Program-made: the position numbers and the translations under genes
Shown here: positions 57,243 to 64,000 of the stretch, in pieces
Numbering within the stretch: the first letter of the stretch is position 1
Layout: each line of letters opens with the position of its first letter
Assembly: GCF_026241205.1 (NCBI RefSeq)
Contig: NZ_JAPFQM010000001.1
Location: 1,550,001 to 1,614,000 of the forward strand
Length of the DNA stretch: 64,000 nucleotides
Direction of reading: 5' to 3'
Source of the DNA: Thermomicrobium sp. 4228-Ro
Lineage (GTDB): Bacteria > Chloroflexota > Chloroflexia > Thermomicrobiales > Thermomicrobiaceae
Notes under the pieces: generated by a model
The model's input: the letters and a program-made list of their open reading frames with translations, nothing else
Databases searched by the model: none
Told to the model about the DNA's origin: nothing

Positions 57243-58703
57243 ATGGACCGTGCAGCTATCCGGGAACGCCTGGTGTCCATCGTCGGTGCCGACGGCGTTC
57301 TCGATCGACCCGACGAGTTGCTCGTCTACGAGTATGACGCGTCCGACGAGGTCTTCGCCGGGCACCATCACCCGGATTTCGTCGTTCTGCCGCGCACCGC
57401 GGAACAGGTCAGTGCCATCGTGCGGCTGGCGAACGAGGTTGGTTTGCCGGTGATCCCGCGTGGTGCCGGAACCGGTCTCGCGGGCGGTGCACTCGCCTTG
57501 CGGGGCGGCATCCTGGTCGTGTTGACGCGGATGAACCGGATTCTCGAGGTGAACGAGCGTGACGGGTATGCCGTCGTCGAGCCGGGCGTGATCAATCTGG
57601 AACTCTCGAATGCGCTGCAGCCGCGCGGCTATTTCTTCGCGCCTGATCCGGCGTCCCAACGTGCCTGCACGATCGGTGGGAACGTCGGGAACAATTCCGG
57701 CGGGCCGCATTGTCTCAAGTACGGGGTGACGACGAACCATATCCTCGGCCTAGAAGTCGTGCTTCCCGATGGGGAGCGGATCTGGACCGGGGGACCGGTG
57801 CCGGAGACCCCCGGCGTCGACTTGACCGGTGTGCTGGTCGGCTCGGAAGGGACACTCGGTATCGTCACGAAAGTGATGGTGCGGCTCACCCGGCTGCCGG
57901 AAGCGGTGAGCGTGCTGCTGGCGGCATTCCCGGATATCGAGTCGGCCTCGCACGGTACGTCGGCGATCATCGCGGCTGGCATCCTGCCGGCAGCGCTGGA
58001 GATGATGGACCACCTGACCATCAAGGCGGTCGAGGATGCCTTCCACGCTGGCTACCCGCGCGAGGCTGGCGCGGTGCTGCTGGTCGAGCTGGACGGCCTC
58101 CAGGAGATCGTCACCGAGAACACGACGCGAGTCGCCGAGATCTGCCGTCAACACGGCGCCTGGGAGGTCCGCGTCGCCCGGACGAAGGAGGAGCGCGATC
58201 TCCTCTGGTTGGGGCGGAAGTCGGCCTTCGGCGCGATGGGTCGACTCGCGTCCAACTATTATCTCGTCGACACGACGGTGCCGCGTACGAAACTTCCGGC
58301 GACTATGCGGCGCGTCGAGGAGCTGAGCCGGGAGTACAAGTTGTCGATCGCGAATGTGTTCCACGCCGGTGATGGCAACCTGCACCCGCTCGTCCTCTTC
58401 GATCGGCAACGACCAGGCGAGGTCGAGCGAGTCCTGGAGTGCACGACCGAAATCCTGCGGTATTGCGTCGATGTCGGCGGCACGCTCTCGGGTGAGCATG
58501 GGATCGGCTTCGAAAAGCGTGACTACATGACGCTCGTCTTCACGACGGAAGACCTGTGCGCGATGGCGGGTCTCAAGAAGAGCTTCGACCCGCGCGAGCT
58601 CTTCAATCCGGAGAAGGTGTTGCCGTCCGGCTTTCGCTGCGCTGAGGTCGGCCTTTTCCGCCAGCAGGCGCTCGCCCAGCGCCTCGGGCTCGAGTACGTT
58701 TGA
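57243..58703 (+). CDS. glcD: glycolate oxidase subunit GlcD (FAD-linked oxidase)
   Basis: A 486-residue flavoprotein. The FAD-binding PCMH domain has PRGAGTGLAGGALAL (about 78-92), IGGNVGNNSGGPHCLKYGVT (about 143-162) and VGSEGTLGIVTKVMVRL. The C-terminal domain has NVFHAGDGNLHP and GEHGIGFEKRDYM, with the metal/substrate His residues. It oxidises glycolate or D-lactate, passing electrons to the iron-sulfur subunit. ATG 57243 has an RBS CGGAGGAGG. Confidence 0.93.
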   Translation: MDRAAIRERLVSIVGADGVLDRPDELLVYEYDASDEVFAGHHHPDFVVLPRTAEQVSAIVRLANEVGLPVIPRGAGTGLAGGALALRGGILVVLTRMNRILEVNERDGYAVVEPGVINLELSNALQPRGYFFAPDPASQRACTIGGNVGNNSGGPHCLKYGVTTNHILGLEVVLPDGERIWTGGPVPETPGVDLTGVLVGSEGTLGIVTKVMVRLTRLPEAVSVLLAAFPDIESASHGTSAIIAAGILPAALEMMDHLTIKAVEDAFHAGYPREAGAVLLVELDGLQEIVTENTTRVAEICRQHGAWEVRVARTKEERDLLWLGRKSAFGAMGRLASNYYLVDTTVPRTKLPATMRRVEELSREYKLSIANVFHAGDGNLHPLVLFDRQRPGEVERVLECTTEILRYCVDVGGTLSGEHGIGFEKRDYMTLVFTTEDLCAMAGLKKSFDPRELFNPEKVLPSGFRCAEVGLFRQQALAQRLGLEYV

Positions 58704-58712
58704 GGTGGCAGC

Positions 58713-60011
58713 ATGACGGGAACGACGCGTTTGGAGCCAGAGATCGCGCTCGAACGGCTCGCTACGTTCGGAGTCTACCAGGATCCCTCGGCCTTCGCCG
58801 TCGACGGCGTGGTGCCGAGAGTGGCGCTCGCTGTCTCGAGCCCGGAAGCTGTGGCTGAGGTGCTGGCGGTCTGTGCTGCTGCCGAACTCGGCGTGATTCC
58901 GTGGGGCGGCGGCGGTCAGATGGGGCTCGGCAACGTGCCGGAGCGCTACGACGTCGCCCTGGACCTCCGCGGGCTCTCCCGGATCGTGCAGTACGAGCCC
59001 GCCGATCTCACCATCGCGGTACAGGCTGGGCGGACGCTGGCGGATCTCGAGGAGGCACTCGCGGCGAATGGGCAGATGCTACCGATCGATGCAGCCGAGC
59101 CGGAGCGGATCACGGTCGGTGGTCTCGTGGCGACCGGTCTCGGTTGCCCGCGACGCTTCGGGCATGGAAGCCTGCGGGACCTCATCATCGGGATTACGGT
59201 CGCGCTGCCGGACGGCACGCTGGCCAAGGGTGGGGGCATCGTCGTCAAGAACGTTTCTGGCTACGACATGATGCGCCTCCATTTCGGTGCCCTGGGGGCA
59301 CTCGGCGTGATCGTGCAGGCGAACTTCAAGGTACTGCCAGCACCGGAGGCGCAGCGGAGCGTGCTCCTCGCCTTTGCGGATGCAGCAGCGGCAGCCGAAG
59401 CGGCCCTGACGCTCCGTGGGTCGCAGCTCGCTCCCACCGCGCTCGTGGTGCTCGCCCCGCCGGTGGTGAGGCAGCTCGATCTGGGTATGACCGGCTGGGT
59501 GCTCGCGGCGCGTTGCGAGGGACCGGAAGCCGCGGTGATTCGTCAGGCTGACCGGTTGCGGGAAAGTGGCGGTATCGCCGCTCGGGAGGCGGACGTCCTG
59601 GATCGCGAGCAGACGATCGCATTCTGGCGTGCACTGCAGTCGTTGCTGGATGCGAGGCCACAGCGCGATCGTCTTCGCCTACGCATCGGTGAGCGGCCTT
59701 CGCGCCTGAGCGAGCTGGCCGGGCACGTGGTGACGGAGCTGGGCTCAGCACTGGCTGGTCTGGTGCTGGACTACGGCAGCGGACTCGCCTACGTGACGGT
59801 CAGCGGGACGGTCGACGCGTTGCGCCTGGCCTGGGACAAGCTGGCCGAGGTGGGGCAGCATGCGGTGCTGCTCGCGGCGCCGGCTGCGGTGAAGGTCGGT
59901 ACCGACGTGTTCGGGCGGCATCCCGACGGGATAGCGGTCATGCGGCGACTCAAAGAGACGTTCGATCCCGACCGTGTGCTCAACCGAGGGCGCTTCATCG
60001 CGCATCTCTGA
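58713..60011 (+). CDS. glcE: glycolate oxidase FAD-binding subunit GlcE
   Basis: A 432-residue paralogue of GlcD with a shorter C-terminus. It has PWGGGGQMGLGNVPERYD, the FAD-domain segment VGGLVATGLGCPRRFGHGSLRDLI and VKNVSGYDMMRLHFGALGAL. The end LKETFDPDRVLNRGRF is the family's closing motif. It follows glcD by nine bases. With GlcD and GlcF it forms the membrane-associated glycolate dehydrogenase. Confidence 0.92.
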   Translation: MTGTTRLEPEIALERLATFGVYQDPSAFAVDGVVPRVALAVSSPEAVAEVLAVCAAAELGVIPWGGGGQMGLGNVPERYDVALDLRGLSRIVQYEPADLTIAVQAGRTLADLEEALAANGQMLPIDAAEPERITVGGLVATGLGCPRRFGHGSLRDLIIGITVALPDGTLAKGGGIVVKNVSGYDMMRLHFGALGALGVIVQANFKVLPAPEAQRSVLLAFADAAAAAEAALTLRGSQLAPTALVVLAPPVVRQLDLGMTGWVLAARCEGPEAAVIRQADRLRESGGIAAREADVLDREQTIAFWRALQSLLDARPQRDRLRLRIGERPSRLSELAGHVVTELGSALAGLVLDYGSGLAYVTVSGTVDALRLAWDKLAEVGQHAVLLAAPAAVKVGTDVFGRHPDGIAVMRRLKETFDPDRVLNRGRFIAHL

Positions 60012-60032
60012 CCGAGGAGGCAGGTGACGAGG

Positions 60033-61376
60033 ATGGTGACTGTACAGGAGGCGGAGCGCCGACGAACCTTCAGCGGGCGGGATGCTCCAGCGTACGATGC
60101 GATACGCAAGTGCGTCCATTGCGGTTTTTGCCTGCCGTCCTGTCCGACGTACCGGATCACCTGGCGCGAGCGCTCGTCGCCGCGCGGTCGTATCTGGCTG
60201 ATGAAGTCGGTAGCCGAGGGACGGCTGGACCTCCTCGATCCGGTTTTCGCCGAGGAAATGCAACTCTGTCTCAACTGCCGGGCGTGTGAGGCGGTCTGTC
60301 CGAGTGGTGTTCATTACGGAGAGATCCTGGAGGCCTCGCGCGCGCAGCTGGTGCAGCACCGGCCGCAATCGCTGCGCGAGCGACTGTTCCGCTTCCTCGG
60401 ATTCCGCATCCTGCTCGGCGACATGCGACGGTTCCGTCTGGCGAACCGTTTGCTTCGCTGGTATCAGCGAAGCCCTATCCGGGCGCTGGTGCGACGCTCC
60501 GGCCTCTTGCGGCTGGTCGGCCTCGAGCACGCCGAGGCCTTGCTCCCGCGTCTCTCCGACGAGTTCGTGGTTGCCGACGGTCGGTTCTACCCGGCGGAGG
60601 GCGAGCGGCGCGGACGGGTGGCGCTTTTCGTGGGTTGTGTCATGAGCACCGCTTACGCACATGTCCATGCGGCGACGATCCGGGTCTTGACGCGGAACGG
60701 TTTCGATGTCGTGCTCGTCTCGGGTCAGCAGTGTTGCGGAGCGTTGCATGTGCACAGCGGTGAGCCGGAACTGGGCCGGAAACTCGCTCGACTGAATATC
60801 GAAGCTCTGGAGTCCCCCTATCTCGATGCGATCATCGTCAATGCTGCTGGCTGTGGAGCGATGCTGAAGGAGTACCCGCAGCTCCTCCGGCACGACCACG
60901 GTTATGCCGAGCGGGCGCGGGCCCTGGCTACCAAGGTACGGGATGTTCTCGAGTTCCTAGTCGAACGTGGCTTGACTGTACAACCGGGCCCATTACCCTG
61001 GACGGTCACCTATCAGGAACCGTGCCACCTGGCGCATGCGCAACGGATCACCCAGCAGCCGCGGGTGCTCCTGCGGGCGATTCCGCAGTTGCGGCTGGTC
61101 GAGATGGCCGAGTCAGCGCTCTGCTGTGGCTCTGCCGGTATCTACAACCTCCTGCAACCGGACATGGCGTCCGCTCTGCTCCAACGCAAACTGGACAACG
61201 CCCTGGCGACCGGTGCCGAGGTGATCGTTTCGGCTAACCCCGGATGTATGCTCCAACTCGAGGCGGGGCTCCGGGCGCGGGGTCGCCGCGTACCGGTACT
61301 CCATCTGGTCGAGGTACTGGATCGTGCCTACTCGCACGGTGTACCCAGCCAGCCAGTCAGCCTGCTCGCTGACTGA
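60033..61376 (+). CDS. glcF: glycolate oxidase iron-sulfur subunit GlcF
   Basis: A 447-residue protein with two ferredoxin-like 4Fe-4S motifs, CVHCGFCLPSCP (about 29-40) and CLNCRACEAVCP (about 80-91). Two CCG-type domains follow (SGQQCCGALHVHSG and SALCCGSAGIYNL, plus YQEPCHLAHAQRI). It carries electrons from GlcD/GlcE to the quinone pool. ATG 60033 is chosen; GTG 60024 is possible because the GAGGAGG at 60014-60020 fits neither spacing ideally. Confidence 0.92.
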   Translation: MVTVQEAERRRTFSGRDAPAYDAIRKCVHCGFCLPSCPTYRITWRERSSPRGRIWLMKSVAEGRLDLLDPVFAEEMQLCLNCRACEAVCPSGVHYGEILEASRAQLVQHRPQSLRERLFRFLGFRILLGDMRRFRLANRLLRWYQRSPIRALVRRSGLLRLVGLEHAEALLPRLSDEFVVADGRFYPAEGERRGRVALFVGCVMSTAYAHVHAATIRVLTRNGFDVVLVSGQQCCGALHVHSGEPELGRKLARLNIEALESPYLDAIIVNAAGCGAMLKEYPQLLRHDHGYAERARALATKVRDVLEFLVERGLTVQPGPLPWTVTYQEPCHLAHAQRITQQPRVLLRAIPQLRLVEMAESALCCGSAGIYNLLQPDMASALLQRKLDNALATGAEVIVSANPGCMLQLEAGLRARGRRVPVLHLVEVLDRAYSHGVPSQPVSLLAD

Positions 61377-61430
61377 GCAGGCAGTGCGCGACATCGGTGA
61401 GTCGGCGCTGAAACGATAAGGATCGCGGTC

Positions 61431-62609
61431 GTGCGCTGGTTGCGTGTGCTCACGGTTCTCTCGTTCCTCGTGTTGACGCTCGTCCAGGCGGCTCACGCCC
61501 AGGAAACGGGCACGATCAGTGGCCGCGTGCAGAACGGTACCGCTGGCGGTGGAAGTGTCGCCGGTCTCACCGTCACGCTGCGCCACTTTGCCGGTATGCA
61601 GCTCGCTGAGGAAAAGCAGACTCGAGTCGGTCCGGACGGCTCGTTCTCGTTCGAGGGACTGCCGACGGATGCCCAGGATGCCTACATCCTCGTTGTCCGC
61701 TACGCAGGCGTCGACTATGTGAGTCAGATGGTGCAGCTGAACCAGCAGCCGCAGCAGACGGTCGATCTCACCGTGTACGAGACGACGACCGATCCGAACG
61801 TGCTCCGGGTGAACTCGCGTTCGATCGTGATCGCTGGCGCGTCACCGGAACTGCGTGCTGTCGATGTGATGGATATCGTCATCGTGGAAAATACGGGCGA
61901 CCGGACCTACGTCGGGGATACCAGCGGTGTGGTCCTCCGCATTCCGCTTCCACAAGGTGCTCAGGAGATCAGTCCGCAACCGGGCTTCGACTACGGCCAG
62001 CCACGCCTGGAGGGGAACGTCCTCGTGACGACCGGTCCAGTACCGCCCGGCTCGCACACGATCGTGCTGAGCTATACGGTGCCCTATTCAGGAACGCGTG
62101 CGACGCTCTCCATCGGCACGGCTCTCCCAACCGGCACCTTGCGGGTGCTCGTTCGTGAGGGGACATACAAACTCGATTCGCGCAGCTTGATCGATACGGG
62201 AACGGTCGATGTGAGCGGCGTGACGTACCGGGTCCTCGCGGTCGACGCGCCGGTCGTCGGTGATACGCACGTCGTCCAGGTCAGCGGACTTCCGCGAACA
62301 GGATTGTTGTTCGATCTGCCGCTCGGTCCGAGTATCGCGATTGCCGTCGGCGTAGTCGGCCTGCTGGCTGCTGGCATCCTCACGATCATCGCGCTGCGCC
62401 GACGCCATGCCCGTGCGGTTGCGAAGGGGTCAGCAGCTGCTTCGGTCGAGGACGAGCGCTTGCGCCTAGCCGCTGAGCTGAACCGGCTGGATGAGGCACG
62501 GGCTGCGGGCGAGTTGGACGAGATGCAGTACAACGAGCGACGAGCAGCGGTCTTGGCACAGCTGCGGCAACTCGTGCTCCGCGAGCGTGGGGTCGAAGGA
62601 GGTAACTGA
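61431..62609 (+). CDS. secreted, C-terminally membrane-anchored protein with carboxypeptidase-like regulatory domain
   Basis: A 392-residue protein starting with GTG at 61431. A Sec signal peptide (about 1-23) ends AAHA. Next is a beta-sandwich resembling CarboxypepD_reg (ETGTISGRVQNGTAGGGSVAG, then GPDGSFSFEGLP), and a further beta-rich domain to about 290. One membrane span follows at about 300-322 with a basic stop (ALRRRHARAVAK), then a cytoplasmic Glu/Leu/Arg coiled tail whose LDEARAAGELDEMQYNERR is SHOCT-like. The function is unknown. It follows glcF by 54 bases and precedes the peptidase gene by four. Confidence 0.7.
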   Translation: MRWLRVLTVLSFLVLTLVQAAHAQETGTISGRVQNGTAGGGSVAGLTVTLRHFAGMQLAEEKQTRVGPDGSFSFEGLPTDAQDAYILVVRYAGVDYVSQMVQLNQQPQQTVDLTVYETTTDPNVLRVNSRSIVIAGASPELRAVDVMDIVIVENTGDRTYVGDTSGVVLRIPLPQGAQEISPQPGFDYGQPRLEGNVLVTTGPVPPGSHTIVLSYTVPYSGTRATLSIGTALPTGTLRVLVREGTYKLDSRSLIDTGTVDVSGVTYRVLAVDAPVVGDTHVVQVSGLPRTGLLFDLPLGPSIAIAVGVVGLLAAGILTIIALRRRHARAVAKGSAAASVEDERLRLAAELNRLDEARAAGELDEMQYNERRAAVLAQLRQLVLRERGVEGGN

Positions 62610-62613
62610 GGCG

Positions 62614-64000
62614 ATGGCGCGACCGGTCGAAATCGGTGACCTCGCTGTTCTGCAGCTTCCGAGCGATGCGCAGATCGCACCCGACGGGCGCGAGGTGGCC
62701 TATGTCCTGACCACGATGGACCTCGAGGCCGACCGCTACCGTTCGGCGATCTGGCTCGTTGGTAGAGGAGGTGGGCCGCCGCGTCGCTTCACGCAGGGGC
62801 CAGGGCGCGATCTCATGCCGCGCTGGTCACCGGATGGGCGCTTCCTCGCCTTCCTTTCCGATCGCTCGGGTACTGACCAGTTGTGGGTCATCCCGCGCGA
62901 TGGTGGTGAAGCGCGCCAGCTCACCCGGTTCGCTGAGCCGGTCACGGCGTTCGAATGGGCTCCGGAGGGAGAGCGTCTCGTCGTCGTGACGCGTGCAGTG
63001 CAGCCGGAAGGCGCACCGGATACGACCTCGGACGTGGTGCGCCTGACAGCGCTCCGCTACCGGTTCGATGGCCAACGGGGATTCTTGCACGAGCGGCGGA
63101 GCCACCTCTGGCTCGTGCGTCTTGCGGACGGTCAGGTGCAACGGCTGACCGACGGAGACTGGGACGACGACTGGCCGGTGTGGGCGCCGGATGGCTCGGC
63201 GATCGTCTTCATCTCGAACCGCACCGATGACCGGGAGTGGAATGCTGCGAGCGAATTGTGGCGGCTGCGCCTGGACGCGAGCGGCCGGCCGATCGATGTC
63301 GAGCGACTGTCCGGTGGTCGGGCGGCTGCGCTCGGCCGTCCGGCCTGGTCACCCGATGGTCGCTGGGTGACTGCTGTCGGTCACTTCGAGTCGTGGGCTG
63401 GCTCGGCTCGGCACAAGCGTCTGTGGATCGTTGCACCCGACGGAAGCGAGGTGCGCTGTATCACCGAGCAGTTCGACGCGACCCTGGACGACGCTCTCTT
63501 GTCCGATGCGTTCGGGCCGTCACGGCCAGGTCTGGCGTGGTCGCCGGACGGCCGGTGGGTGTATGCCCAGGTGAGCCAGCAGGGTGCCGTGCGGCTCTAC
63601 CGGTTTCCGGTCGATGGCGGCGAACCGCAGTGTGTTCTGGGCGGTGCCCGCCGGATTCTGGACTTCAGCCTGAGTCGCGACGGACAGTGGATCGCAGCGA
63701 CGATCGCCGACCCAAGCGATCCTGGCTCGATCTGGCTACTCGCTGCGGATGGTAGCCAAGCTGAGCAGCTGGTCGATCCGAACCGCGACTGGAAGGAGCA
63801 GGTCACGCTGGTCGAACCGGAGGAGCTGTGGGTTCCGAGCCCGACGGACGGCCGGTCGATCCACGCGTGGCTCTTGCGCCCGCAGACGGCGGGCGAACGC
63901 AAAGTACCACTGGTCTTGTCGATCCACGGTGGCCCGCACGCCATGTACGGCTGGGTGTACTGCCACGAGTTCCAGGTGTTGGCGTCCGCTGGGTACGCAG
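62614..64000 (+). CDS. S9-family prolyl oligopeptidase / acylaminoacyl peptidase, partial (C-terminus outside the window)
   Basis: At least 462 residues are visible. The N-terminal part is a beta-propeller with repeated PDGR/WSPDG units (MPRWSPDGRFLAFLSDRSG, DDDWPVWAPDGSAIVFISNR, GLAWSPDGRWVYAQ). The alpha/beta hydrolase domain begins near 400, with the oxyanion-loop LSIHGGPHAMYGW. The nucleophile Ser and the Asp/His lie beyond the window edge, so activity cannot be confirmed. ATG 62614 follows a GAAGGAGG RBS at the end of the upstream gene. Confidence 0.88.
   Translation, partial: MARPVEIGDLAVLQLPSDAQIAPDGREVAYVLTTMDLEADRYRSAIWLVGRGGGPPRRFTQGPGRDLMPRWSPDGRFLAFLSDRSGTDQLWVIPRDGGEARQLTRFAEPVTAFEWAPEGERLVVVTRAVQPEGAPDTTSDVVRLTALRYRFDGQRGFLHERRSHLWLVRLADGQVQRLTDGDWDDDWPVWAPDGSAIVFISNRTDDREWNAASELWRLRLDASGRPIDVERLSGGRAAALGRPAWSPDGRWVTAVGHFESWAGSARHKRLWIVAPDGSEVRCITEQFDATLDDALLSDAFGPSRPGLAWSPDGRWVYAQVSQQGAVRLYRFPVDGGEPQCVLGGARRILDFSLSRDGQWIAATIADPSDPGSIWLLAADGSQAEQLVDPNRDWKEQVTLVEPEELWVPSPTDGRSIHAWLLRPQTAGERKVPLVLSIHGGPHAMYGWVYCHEFQVLASAGYA

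Overview
This is a contiguous piece of a high-GC bacterial chromosome, dense with housekeeping genes and free of visible insertion sequences, prophage genes, tRNA genes or CRISPR arrays. The gene set and style (prfA-prmC, pyrC-carA-carB, tmk-darA, glcDEF, many GTG starts, orphan Tat/Sec lipoprotein substrate-binding proteins with P/T-rich linkers, HD-GYP sensor, futalosine-type MqnA-like protein) suit a Chloroflexota bacterium of the class Thermomicrobia (Thermomicrobium-like). That placement is inferred from gene content and composition; no marker comparison was possible.

Layout. 1-6.6 kb: a partial MqnA-like gene and recG on the minus strand, rpmB on plus, then a minus-strand run thpR - SLOG protein - prfA - prmC. 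6.7-9.5 kb: plus-strand zinc-ribbon gene, pheA, rsmD, coaD and a coiled-coil protein. 9.6-17.2 kb: a pyrimidine operon (pyrC, carA, carB, a CaCA-type cation antiporter, pyrE) behind a good promoter and a leader ending in an intrinsic terminator, so attenuation is very likely. 17.2-25 kb: DNA repair and segregation (ligA on minus; DnaQ-UvrC-like fusion nuclease, family 4 UDG, ftsK, recR on plus). 25-33 kb: GNAT, AAA-R3H protein, tmk, the c-di-AMP receptor gene darA, zinc-ribbon membrane protein, nadK (minus), eda, recO, punA, smpB (minus). 33-42 kb: methyltransferase, RmlC-like cupin and aroA on plus; then a minus-strand series rmlB - PP2C phosphatase - small P-loop kinase - orphan SBP - GNAT - aroC. 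41.7-43.6 kb: a 600-base gap with a consensus promoter, a structured RNA leader and a terminator, then an HD-GYP gene whose 5' third has a different codon style. 43.8-52.4 kb: trmD, a GlsB-type membrane protein, a MacB-like exporter whose ATPase is separated from its permease and adaptor by an inverted SBP gene, and an AAA+ ATPase. 52.5-57 kb: speH-speE (minus), the tmRNA gene ssrA (plus), a membrane glycosyltransferase-like frame interrupted by two in-frame TAG codons, and three small minus-strand genes including an EVE-domain protein. 57-64 kb: glcD-glcE-glcF, a secreted/membrane protein and the start of an S9 prolyl oligopeptidase gene.

The parts that deserve most attention are RNA-level: the ssrA gene (not a protein gene and therefore easily missed), the pyr attenuator, and the leader at 41.9-42.13 kb. 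In that leader an 11-base perfect complement could switch between terminator and antiterminator forms. The two-amber reading frame just downstream of ssrA and the mosaic HD-GYP gene are the main coding oddities. I did not find a convincing wholly new multi-gene system; the leader upstream of the HD-GYP gene is the best candidate for something undescribed.
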